Positions 25,034 to 30,685 of a stretch of 44,098 nt of DNA are shown one piece after another. Positions within the stretch are counted from its first letter, which is position 1, and the number at the start of each line of letters is the position of its first letter. Source of the DNA: Lactonifactor sp. BIOML-A5 (lineage in GTDB: Bacteria > Bacillota > Clostridia > Lachnospirales > Lachnospiraceae); assembly GCF_009677585.1 (NCBI RefSeq), contig NZ_WKYV01000037.1, positions 1 to 44,098 of the forward strand. The letters are read 5' to 3'. The notes below the pieces were generated by a model, which saw nothing but the letters and a program-made list of their open reading frames with translations, made no database searches and was not told the DNA's origin. A program made the translations under genes and the position numbers.

Positions 25034-26615
25034 TCTTAGCGCCACCTCCATCTAAAAACAGCTTCCTTGTCATAGTCATAAGAAACAAAACAAAAGTCAG
25101 GGACAACAATGCTCTGGAAGCCTTAGACAAAGGAGCAAACTGCTCCAAATCCAAAGTTAAGGGTACATCTATACCATACCGCTCTATTTTAATAGCAAAA
25201 TCAAATTTAGGCGTTTCAGGAGTAGCAGCTAGTTTCTTAAGTACAATCATAAGGTCCCAAGGAATAGAAGTAGGAAACCGCTGTTGAGCTTCCTTCCCAA
25301 CATCCTTAAATTTATTAAAAAGTCCTAAAAGAAAATTATTAGCTCCACCACTCTGCTCAATTGCATCTTCCAAATCACTCATATTGTCAATGATAGAATC
25401 CAATTTTGTATTTGATAGGACAAGTTCAGCCAATATGGCATCCAATTTTTCCGATAGGTCTGGGGGAAAGGCGATATCACCCCCGGAGCCGCCAGAGCCG
25501 TCCAACCGTTCAGCCAGTAGATTATATATCTTTGCCAGCCAAGCAACCTGATTATTCCCAGAAGCAGTTATTGCAGATAATAAGTCATCCAGATTCTGAA
25601 CAACATCATCCAAATTATCATTAATACTGTCTAATGCTTCTAAAATTTTACCGATTCCAGCATCAACAATGCCCTGTAATTCATCTGGCGTTATAGACGC
25701 ATTACTATTAACTTCTGATATATTATTTGTCACCGAATTATAAGTAGTATTCTGCACAGTCTCCCAGTTATTTGTTTCAAACATGTTTTTAGATATGGAA
25801 TACTGTGCATTAACATCAAAATTGTAAAAATTATCAATAGCATACATAGATGACTTGTTTATATAACTATTTACTTTAGCCGGGGATGAAAATATTTTTA
25901 AAGTAGGTAAATAATAATAAGATACATTGTTATTATTAAAATTTTTATAGTTATGTGAAAAAGGCCCGAGATAACAAGTAGCTTCTTTAAAATTAATAGA
26001 GTATAAATCCCCATACGAAAACGTACTATTTGTAACCGGATCATACGCTTGAATATAAGAAGAACTAGAAGAAGCATAATGGCTATAATAGTACTTGCTA
26101 GTATCTAAAATATAAAAATACCAGGTAGAATAATCTTTCATAAATAATACATTTTTACCCTTTAAAAAAGATAATAAGGTAGCATACTGGGACGGTGTAA
26201 TCGTAGTCCACATTTCCAAAAAACTTTCAGGCGTACATAGCTTACCATTTGGAAAAATACCAGAAGAAACGCCCATAGAACATCCAGCACTATTACGCAT
26301 GGCATCAAGTGCGGCATTATGCAAATCGCCCCAATAGGCAGAATCAAACTGTATGTATTTTTTCCCATCTTTTTCAACTTCTTTATATGAAACACCTTCG
26401 GAATATTTCTGCATATAATCGGAATTTCTAATTTGTTCCCGGATTTCAGGAGACGCAGTTACCCCCATCTGCGCAAGCCCATAATCTATAGCCGAAGATG
26501 CCCCAGCGCCGCCTGATGAACCGCCCCCGCCTTCAGACGCATACACGAGGCTAAAATTCATCACAGCAAGCAATGCCGCAATCAAAAAACATAATATGCG
26601 TTTACACTTTTTCAA
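25023..26615 (-). CDS. pIII-like adsorption protein, secreted and membrane-anchored
   Basis: This 530-residue protein is probably the virion tip protein that binds the host. The signal peptide is KKCKRILCFLIAALLAVMNF with cleavage after VYA (residue 26). A Gly/Ser linker (SEGGGGSSGGAG) follows directly, then a Tyr/Ser/Asn-rich domain (about 40-300), a coiled-coil stretch (308-350, 385-420) broken by GSGGSGG, and a C-terminal helix (ALLSLTFVLFLMTMT) with a basic tail. This matches the layout of Ff pIII: exported N-domain, glycine linkers, C-terminal anchor. The start is TTG at 26615, seven bases after GGGAGG. Confidence 0.82.
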   Translation of the reverse strand: MKKCKRILCFLIAALLAVMNFSLVYASEGGGGSSGGAGASSAIDYGLAQMGVTASPEIREQIRNSDYMQKYSEGVSYKEVEKDGKKYIQFDSAYWGDLHNAALDAMRNSAGCSMGVSSGIFPNGKLCTPESFLEMWTTITPSQYATLLSFLKGKNVLFMKDYSTWYFYILDTSKYYYSHYASSSSSYIQAYDPVTNSTFSYGDLYSINFKEATCYLGPFSHNYKNFNNNNVSYYYLPTLKIFSSPAKVNSYINKSSMYAIDNFYNFDVNAQYSISKNMFETNNWETVQNTTYNSVTNNISEVNSNASITPDELQGIVDAGIGKILEALDSINDNLDDVVQNLDDLLSAITASGNNQVAWLAKIYNLLAERLDGSGGSGGDIAFPPDLSEKLDAILAELVLSNTKLDSIIDNMSDLEDAIEQSGGANNFLLGLFNKFKDVGKEAQQRFPTSIPWDLMIVLKKLAATPETPKFDFAIKIERYGIDVPLTLDLEQFAPLSKASRALLSLTFVLFLMTMTRKLFLDGGGAKNVG

Positions 26616-26640
26616 TATCACACCTCCCAAAACTTAGAAA

Positions 26641-26666
26641 ACGGCACGGACTTCAATCCGTACCGT
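26641..26666 (-). terminator. Hairpin between coat and pIII genes
   Basis: ACGG(C)ACGGA (26641-26650) pairs with TCCGT(A)CCGT (26657-26666); the minus strand continues TTTTCT. In Ff phages a terminator lies at exactly this point, after VIII and before III, to make much more coat than tip protein. The same logic is likely here. Confidence 0.7.
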
Positions 26667-26715
26667 TGACTAATTAAGTATAAAACCAGGGGTAAAGTTA
26701 ATAGTTACAAAAAAA

Positions 26716-26877
26716 TTAGTTGGCTACACTGCGGAAGAATCCGACACCCAAACGGATAGCAAGGAAAAGTCCCATAATACCCATACCGATTGGAAGTGCA
26801 GTTGTAACCATTCCGGTTACATCAGTCTTAACTGCTGTTAAAGCAGTTTCGAATGCTGTTGACATCGCTTCACTCAT
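26716..26877 (-). CDS. Major coat protein (pVIII-like), leaderless
   Basis: This 53-residue protein has the plan of a filamentous-phage coat. An acidic, amphipathic N-terminus (MSEAMSTAFETALTAVKTDV) is followed by a hydrophobic helix (TALPIGMGIMGLFLAIRLG) and a short tail with Arg for DNA contact (FFRSVAN). There is no signal peptide, as in the Pf3 coat. It has the strongest ribosome site of the element (AGGAGGT, eight bases before ATG) and is followed by the coat/pIII hairpin. It lies at the VIII position. It is short enough to be missed by automatic gene callers. Confidence 0.85.
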   Translation of the reverse strand: MSEAMSTAFETALTAVKTDVTGMVTTALPIGMGIMGLFLAIRLGVGFFRSVAN

Positions 26878-26893
26878 AAAATTCTACCTCCTA

Positions 26894-27049
26894 TTATTTT
26901 TTTATATTTAAAAGGCTGAATGCCTTAAAAATACCATAAGTAATAAAAATCAAAATCGTACCAAGAGCAATACCTTCAGCCATAAAGCTACAAAATTCCG
27001 TATTCAAACTTGAAAAATAATCCAATAATATATATTCCTCTGGATTCAT
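26894..27049 (-). CDS. Small one-helix virion protein candidate
   Basis: This 51-residue protein has an acidic N-terminus (MNPEEYILLDYFSSLN), one hydrophobic helix (GIALGTILIFITYGIF) and a short basic end (KK). The start at 27049 overlaps the upstream stop (ATGTGATG), with GGAGG eight bases before. It stands just upstream of the coat gene, where Ff carries VII and IX, the small tip proteins. A VII/IX-like role is inferred from size and position. Confidence 0.7.
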   Translation of the reverse strand: MNPEEYILLDYFSSLNTEFCSFMAEGIALGTILIFITYGIFKAFSLLNIKK

Positions 27050-27441
27050 CACATTTTCCTCCATACAGTTCTTGCTAAAAGTATTCCGAATATTAACGCA
27101 ACTCCCATACAAAGATACAGGGAGATTGTATTGCCTACCATAGTACTTTCTTTCACCTGCGTTAAAATTTGTGTATAATCAGGATTTTCCGTAGCCGCTG
27201 CAGCTACTTCTTGAGACTTCCCATCCGATAATACGCCTTTAATTTCAGCAACATTTTGTCCGATATCCAGCAAAGATTCTTCCACTTTGCTGTTATCCTC
27301 TTCCACCACGGGGGTCTTCCCCGCATTGTTACTACTTTCTTCATTCTTTCCCATCCCTTCTACTGTCATCTGCAGGTTATCCAACCGTTCATTTGTTCCA
27401 TTAATAGCTTCTAATATTTGTTGTAGCAACTCATCATTCAT
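27049..27441 (-). CDS. Coiled-coil protein with C-terminal membrane helix
   Basis: This 130-residue protein starts with a helical, coiled-coil-like region (MNDELLQQILEAINGTNERL), has an acidic Ser/Asn-rich middle, a second helix (SLLDIGQNVAEIKGVL) and a C-terminal transmembrane helix (ISLYLCMGVALIFGILLA) with a basic end (RTVWRKM). The start at 27441 has AAGGAGGT upstream. No signal peptide is present, so it is probably a tail-anchored minor virion or assembly protein. I recognise no family. Confidence 0.72.
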   Translation of the reverse strand: MNDELLQQILEAINGTNERLDNLQMTVEGMGKNEESSNNAGKTPVVEEDNSKVEESLLDIGQNVAEIKGVLSDGKSQEVAAAATENPDYTQILTQVKESTMVGNTISLYLCMGVALIFGILLARTVWRKM

Positions 27442-27595
27442 CTTTTTGTACCTCCTTAATAACAGGAGTTTTTTTACGAAAGCTACGAAATTCAAAAAAT
27501 TCTCGGAACAATTCTTTAACCTTTATCAGAATGCAAATACAAACATATATAATACCTAAAACCACTAAAACCTTTACCAAGTCAAGTAGATACAT
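27434..27595 (-). CDS. 53-residue one-helix membrane protein
   Basis: MYLLDLVKVLVVLGIIYVCI opens the protein and is mostly hydrophobic; a strongly basic, charged C-terminal half follows (KELFREFF...RSFRKK). The stop overlaps the start of the next gene by eight bases, suggesting coupled translation. AAGGGGTG precedes the ATG. The size and N-terminal helix with basic tail fit a minor coat or assembly peptide. No homologue is recognised. Confidence 0.65.
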   Translation of the reverse strand: MYLLDLVKVLVVLGIIYVCICILIKVKELFREFFEFRSFRKKTPVIKEVQKDE

Positions 27596-27656
27596 AAGTC
27601 ACCCCTTCTCTTGCAAGTTGGTATACACAACACTTTAGCTCAATATAGTGAGCATA

Positions 27657-27836
27657 TCATTCACCGAGACAGTACCCACAATTTGGACAATACTGCCAAG
27701 TTTCACATACAATATGTTCAACTTTAGTCGTATCCAGTTCTTTTTTCATATCAATAAAAGCCCAAAAAATCACTATAGTCATAAAACAAACAACAGATGA
27801 AACCAATACAAAAACCATAATTTTATCAGATTTCAA
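27657..27836 (-). CDS. 59-residue membrane peptide with a Cys-rich tail
   Basis: A hydrophobic helix (residues 7-28, VFVLVSSVVCFMTIVIF) is followed by a short charged stretch and a C-terminal CETWQYCPNCGYCLGE. The spacing C-x5-C-x2-C-x2-C resembles a zinc ribbon. The start is probably TTG at 27836 after GGGTGAGG; ATG at 27818 is the alternative. The gene follows the structured gap after ssb and starts the structural cluster. Role unknown. Confidence 0.6.
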   Translation of the reverse strand: MKSDKIMVFVLVSSVVCFMTIVIFWAFIDMKKELDTTKVEHIVCETWQYCPNCGYCLGE

Positions 27837-28022
27837 AACGCCTCACCCTTTCATTAACCTCTTACTACCCAAAACAAAAAGAGGGGGTAATCAAGCCGAA
27901 TTCTCTTTTATCTAAAGCTGGAATCCTTCCCGCTGTGTGCAGGAAGTCTCCGCTTTAGACCTTGATTTTATGTTTGTCGGATAAGCCGCCCTACAGGCGG
28001 TATACCGACAGCAAGTCACGAT
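27837..28022. other. Structured non-coding gap, candidate packaging signal or origin
   Basis: This 186-base region is free of genes and holds two strong hairpins. The first has arms TCTAAAGC (27911-27918) and GCTTTAGA (27952-27959), with inner CTTCC/GGAAG and GGA/TCC pairs and an 11-base loop. The second has TGTCGG (27975-27980) with CCGACA (28005-28010) and inner CCGCC/GGCGG. Neither has a T-run on the coding strand. In Ff phages the packaging hairpin and the origins lie in the main intergenic region, so this is the best candidate for the assembly signal. Confidence 0.55.
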
Positions 28023-28286
28023 TTACGACACTTTAGCGGCGGGAACGCCGGAAATGCCCTCAAGACGGATAGAATTATATGTAGGATTGAAGTCCACCAA
28101 GGCCGTTACCCTGGAAAACTCTGGCAGTTTTTTGGCATCCGCAAATACCTGCTCATTGGCCATACACTGCATTGTTTGTGCCCCGTCCAACTCCCGGAAC
28201 AAAACCAGATAATAAGTCTTACTAGGGTCCTTTTTCCCCACCTGCTGAAAAGCTCCTGATAAAATAAATGTACCTGTTAATTTCAT
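28023..28286 (-). CDS. Single-stranded DNA-binding protein (gpV-like)
   Basis: This 87-residue protein has a single OB-fold-like pattern of alternating beta strands (KLTGTFILSGAF, KTYYLVLFREL, RVTALVDFNP, SIRLEGISG) without a long tail. It would coat newly made single strands and hand them to assembly. The length equals Ff gene V protein, and the gene precedes the structural cluster as V does in Ff. AGAGAGGT lies eight bases upstream. No sequence identity with gpV is claimed; the call rests on fold pattern and place. Confidence 0.72.
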   Translation of the reverse strand: MKLTGTFILSGAFQQVGKKDPSKTYYLVLFRELDGAQTMQCMANEQVFADAKKLPEFSRVTALVDFNPTYNSIRLEGISGVPAAKVS

Positions 28287-28324
28287 AATTTTTTACCTCT
28301 CTTTTTTAAATTTATATTTATTTT

Positions 28325-28522
28325 TTATGCACCAAACTCTTGACGTCCCATAATATCAATAAGCTGACTGCGCATTTTTAGATATGCCAGATATTGTTTT
28401 TTACTGACCTTGCACCCGGTAAACTGGCAGTCCTGATAATATCTAATCTGCGTTGCCAAATAACGGTCATAGTCGATAATATCAAATGCCGTCATGTATA
28501 CCGCATGTCCCTTGTCAAACAA
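28325..28522 (-). CDS. Small phage protein of unknown function
   Basis: The protein has about 65 residues, with many Tyr, Asp and Gln (for example FDIIDYDRYLATQIRYYQDC) and no membrane segment. Possible starts are TTG at 28522, eight bases after GGGTGG and overlapping the upstream stop, or ATG at 28495 with a weaker site. It lies between ssb and the other early genes. I recognise no family. Confidence 0.55.
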   Translation of the reverse strand: MFDKGHAVYMTAFDIIDYDRYLATQIRYYQDCQFTGCKVSKKQYLAYLKMRSQLIDIMGRQEFGA

Positions 28523-28703
28523 GGATATCACCACCCTTTATATAGCTGTGCAGTTGCCCACGGGCCTGTAAAAATTGCTCATAATCGGCATAAAAAAGGT
28601 AATATATAGAGCCATCATCAGAAAGACCAATTGTACCCCCAGTATCATGCGCAAATTCCACCAAAAAGGACATATCATTTGTTATCAGCGAAATTTTATA
28701 CAT
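28515..28703 (-). CDS. Small phage protein of unknown function
   Basis: This 62-residue protein (MYKISLITNDMSFLVEF) has mixed alpha-beta character and no membrane segment. The ATG at 28703 follows GGAGGT by seven bases, and it overlaps both neighbours by a few bases. It is part of the compact early block upstream of ssb. The family is not recognised. Confidence 0.65.
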   Translation of the reverse strand: MYKISLITNDMSFLVEFAHDTGGTIGLSDDGSIYYLFYADYEQFLQARGQLHSYIKGGDILV

Positions 28704-28935
28704 GATTATCACCTCCATTTTTAGCCTTACAAATTCTTTTTAATAATTCATGGGTCAGTTCCATCGAGACTAAACCGAAATTAGAAAAACCACTTAACTG
28801 AGAAAGCACCCACGCATACTCACCAAAATCCTGCATACAATTCTCATCATAGCCACGTTCACAATGTTTTTCAAAATTTATTACAACACCTTGCATGTAT
28901 TCTTCAATATATCTCTGCTTCTGCTTTAAAGTCAT
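28696..28935 (-). CDS. Small helical phage protein of unknown function
   Basis: This is a 79-residue, mostly helical protein (MTLKQKQRYIEEYMQGVVIN...ELTHELLKRICKAK). The ATG at 28935 has AAGGAT eight bases upstream. It overlaps the next gene by eight bases. There is no membrane segment or recognised domain. Confidence 0.65.
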   Translation of the reverse strand: MTLKQKQRYIEEYMQGVVINFEKHCERGYDENCMQDFGEYAWVLSQLSGFSNFGLVSMELTHELLKRICKAKNGGDNHV

Positions 28936-28952
28936 AAGCACACATCCTTAAC

Positions 28953-29150
28953 TTAAAAAATAAAATCTGTAAAAACTTCTTTATCACTTCTAAAAAATCT
29001 TTCTGAATTTGTATCACTAAATTTTTCACAGCTAAAGCTTTTAGAAGACCTATCATATTCCCCTCTAATATATACTTGTTCAGCTTTAGGATTTTCAATT
29101 TCTTTTAGTGTAAAATAACTGCCAATTTTTAAATCTTTTAATTTTTTCAT
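28953..29150 (-). CDS. Small basic phage protein of unknown function
   Basis: This 65-residue protein (MKKLKDLKIGSYFTLKEIEN) has the look of a small beta-barrel or SH3-like fold and is rich in Lys, Glu and Phe. AGAGGA lies seven bases before the ATG. It belongs to the early block. The family is not recognised. Confidence 0.65.
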   Translation of the reverse strand: MKKLKDLKIGSYFTLKEIENPKAEQVYIRGEYDRSSKSFSCEKFSDTNSERFFRSDKEVFTDFIF

Positions 29151-29215
29151 CTTGATTTCCTCTTTTTATTTATGGGTGAGGTGAGGGCCGAAGCCCCCAC
29201 ACTGCCATTACTATA

Positions 29216-29428
29216 TTACTTAGATATCTTTATCCGAGACTCATACTGCACATATTCATCATCAGTAATAATCCCACAAAGATTAGCATAAGATAGCTGT
29301 CCTTCGAGCCGCCTTAAGCCAAAATCAAAAACAGAGAATTCACAGCCTTCAGGATTACCTTTTAAAAAATCATCAACTAAAGTATCTAAAAATTCTCTTG
29401 CATGTCCTAAATCAAATTCTTTTCCCAT
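29216..29428 (-). CDS. Small acidic phage protein of unknown function
   Basis: This 70-residue protein (MGKEFDLGHAREFLDTLVDD) is helical and acidic. The ATG at 29428 follows AAGGTGAGG by five bases. It is preceded by the first gene of the operon with a 17-base gap. It resembles small proteins found on Clostridia mobile elements, but no function is known to me. Confidence 0.65.
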   Translation of the reverse strand: MGKEFDLGHAREFLDTLVDDFLKGNPEGCEFSVFDFGLRRLEGQLSYANLCGIITDDEYVQYESRIKISK

Positions 29429-29445
29429 AAAAACCTCACCTTCCA

Positions 29446-29706
29446 TTAGTCCGCTTCCGTTCCCTCAACAAAATTAGATAAAATTCTATACACAAAATCA
29501 CACTCTGCCTTACCATATCCATTTTCAGATAACGTTTTTCTCACTGCGGCCGCTGAAGGTAGATATTCGGGCATTTCTATGATTTTAATAAAATCACCCA
29601 TATTACCCCATGCATCCATCAACTGACGCTTGCTAGTTGCTGGTATGTACTCTCTGAAAATTTCATCACCATTGTCAATAATGCACTTAAATTTCTTAAT
29701 CTTCAT
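29446..29706 (-). CDS. First gene of the phage early operon, unknown function
   Basis: This 86-residue protein (MKIKKFKCIIDNGDEIFREY) is of mixed alpha-beta type. It is the first gene after the repressed early promoter, about 95 bases downstream of its start site. AAGGTGAGGG precedes the ATG. Proteins in this position often act in replication control or host takeover, but that is inference. Confidence 0.68.
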   Translation of the reverse strand: MKIKKFKCIIDNGDEIFREYIPATSKRQLMDAWGNMGDFIKIIEMPEYLPSAAAVRKTLSENGYGKAECDFVYRILSNFVEGTEAD

Positions 29707-29776
29707 TTTTCCCTCACCTTCCCGATTCTTTACTAATCGAAAAAAATCTGATATAATTAATAGTTACTACTACCGT

Positions 29777-29851
29777 AAGAAAGTGTCACTTTCTTTCTAT
29801 AGTTATATTATACTATCAAATTTGATAGTAGTCAAGCATTTTTAATATCAT
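29777..29851. promoter_or_regulatory. Divergent promoters with palindromic operators (phage switch)
   Basis: The minus-strand early promoter is TTGACT (29830-29835), a 17-bp spacer and TATAAT (29807-29812). The perfect 20-bp palindrome TACTATCAAATTTGATAGTA (29811-29830) fills that spacer. The plus-strand repressor promoter TTGATA (29822-29827), 18 bp, TATCAT (29846-29851) overlaps the same palindrome. A second 9-1-9 palindrome, AAGAAAGTG-T-CACTTTCTT, lies at 29777-29795 just after the early start site. One repressor dimer could block the early promoter and adjust its own. Confidence 0.8.
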
Positions 29852-29880
29852 ATTTAACATTATTTCGAAGGGAATTTTTT

Positions 29881-30225
29881 ATGAATTTAATAGATAATAT
29901 TGAAAGAATCATGGAAGAGAAAAAAATATCTAAATACAAACTAGAAAAAGACACAGGAATCAAGCAATCTACGTTCCAAGGATGGAAAAGAGGTTCACAG
30001 CCTACCGCAGATAAAATAAGCAAATTACTATCATATTTGAATGTAACGCCAAATGAATTATTCGGATATGATACAAAAGAATTAAACAATGAAGAAAAAG
30101 AACTGCTATTTTATTTTAAAGAACTACCGGATATTTCTAAGAAAGAATATATTTCAGAAATCAAAGGAGCCGCTAAAATGTATAGCAATCTTTCGGAAAA
30201 ATCATCAAAATCGAAGACTGGTTAA
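29881..30225 (+). CDS. XRE-family phage repressor
   Basis: This 114-residue protein has an N-terminal helix-turn-helix of the Cro/CI type (EEKKISKYKLEKDTGIKQST then WKRGSQPTADKISKLLSYLN), followed by a helical C-terminal part of about 50 residues. There is no peptidase domain of the LexA type, so induction by self-cleavage is not expected. It is the only plus-strand gene of the element and faces the early operon. AAGGGA precedes the ATG. It most likely keeps the prophage quiet. Confidence 0.9.
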   Translation: MNLIDNIERIMEEKKISKYKLEKDTGIKQSTFQGWKRGSQPTADKISKLLSYLNVTPNELFGYDTKELNNEEKELLFYFKELPDISKKEYISEIKGAAKMYSNLSEKSSKSKTG

Positions 30226-30268
30226 AAAAAATGGTAATGAGTGGTAAAAACTGGAAACATATACCATT

Positions 30269-30304
30269 AAAAAAAGAAGTAGGAAAACCTACCTCTTCTT
30301 TTTA
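30269..30304. terminator. Shared terminator of the repressor and the 41-residue peptide gene
   Basis: AAAAAGAAG-TAGG pairs with CCTA-CCT-CTTCTTTTT, with A-runs and T-runs on both sides. It can work in both directions; the peptide gene's stop codon lies inside it. Confidence 0.8.
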
Positions 30305-30414
30305 CCTCTCTTAAAAAACCATTTTATAGTTGTTATAAATCCAATTATAGCAAAAATAATTATCAAGTAACTAAACAATGTCAATAAAAATCCCGTACCA
30401 AAAAACAATAACAT
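30289..30414 (-). CDS. 41-residue membrane peptide, candidate cargo (moron) gene
   Basis: MLLFFGTGFLLTLFSYLIII begins this single-helix peptide, which ends in a strongly basic tail (KWFFKRGKKKR). The stop is inside the terminator shared with the repressor. GGGGGTG precedes the ATG, and a separate near-consensus promoter lies upstream. It is not part of the main operon, so it can be expressed in the lysogen. Size and charge resemble type I toxin peptides or superinfection-exclusion proteins; no sequence family is recognised. It is too short for routine gene calling. Confidence 0.6.
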   Translation of the reverse strand: MLLFFGTGFLLTLFSYLIIIFAIIGFITTIKWFFKRGKKKR

Positions 30415-30443
30415 ATGACACCCCCTCTTTAGTATTTGACATA

Positions 30444-30473
30444 ATTATACCATTTACAGATAAAATATCACAA
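30444..30473 (-). promoter_or_regulatory. Promoter of the 41-residue peptide gene
   Basis: On the minus strand there is -35 TTGTGA (30468-30473), an 18-bp spacer and a perfect -10 TATAAT (30444-30449). AAAGTGTCA just upstream of the -35 repeats nine bases of the second operator at the phage switch. Confidence 0.6.
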
Positions 30474-30538
30474 CCAAAAGTGTCAATTTTTATCCAGAAA
30501 ATTACATCACTACATATTAACACAAAAAATCATTAAAT

Positions 30539-30594
30539 TATCTGAAAATAGGAGCTGCAGCCATCAAAAGTATCTGAAAACGAGTTTTCGGATA
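30539..30594. repeat. Repeated TATCTGAAAA elements next to attR
   Basis: TATCTGAAAA occurs at 30539-30548 and 30571-30580, and an inverted near-copy (TTTTCGGATA) at 30585-30594, forming an 11-bp stem with the second copy. The spacing and place, 9 to 60 bases inside attR, suit arm-type integrase binding sites. No match is seen at attL. Confidence 0.45.
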
Positions 30595-30602
30595 GTACAA
30601 GC

Positions 30603-30649
30603 CTACGGACCAAAAGGCCGGGGGTTCGAATCCTCTAACGCACGGCAAA
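30603..30649 (+). repeat. attR, 47-bp direct repeat
   Basis: This is an exact copy of 22012-22058. It contains the 3' part of tRNA-Arg only and is not a tRNA gene by itself. It marks the end of the prophage. Confidence 0.95.
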
Positions 30650-30681
30650 AGCCTTGTTTATAGATTAAACAAGGCTTTTTT
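30647..30681. terminator. Original tRNA-Arg terminator, also ends the dnaJ-like gene
   Basis: AAAAGCCTTGTTTA (30647-30660) pairs perfectly with TAAACAAGGCTTTT (30666-30679), with T-runs on the plus strand and, in reverse, on the minus strand. It was next to the tRNA before integration. Confidence 0.85.
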
Positions 30682-30685
30682 GTAT

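Larger units (their letters stand above)
22012..30649. mobile_element. Integrated filamentous phage (inovirus) prophage, about 8.6 kb
   Basis: The element lies between a 47-bp direct repeat of the 3' part of tRNA-Arg. It carries a tyrosine integrase, an HUH replication initiator, a Zot/pI-type ATPase, an 87-aa ssDNA-binding protein, a leaderless coat protein, a secreted pIII-like protein, several one-helix proteins and a divergent repressor. Apart from the repressor, all genes lie on the minus strand. The element is visibly more AT-rich than its flanks. No secretin, capsid, terminase or tail gene is present. Size, content and order fit an inovirus; I see no broken gene, so it may be active. 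Confidence 0.92.

Noticed and set aside
24104..25039. A 311-codon plus-strand frame opposite zot and the pVI-like gene
   Set aside because: The minus-strand genes have domains, ribosome sites and tight spacing; the plus frame has no start signal and no recognisable domain.
28904..29098. A 64-codon frame overlapping the phage gene at 28953-29150
   Set aside because: It lacks a ribosome site; the overlapping frame has AGAGGA at good spacing.
29160..29215. A terminator inside the phage early operon
   Set aside because: The GTGAGGGC/GCCCCCAC hairpin has no T-run in the direction of transcription and is short.
30603..30649. A second tRNA-Arg gene
   Set aside because: Only the 3' part from the anticodon loop onward is present; it is the attR copy.
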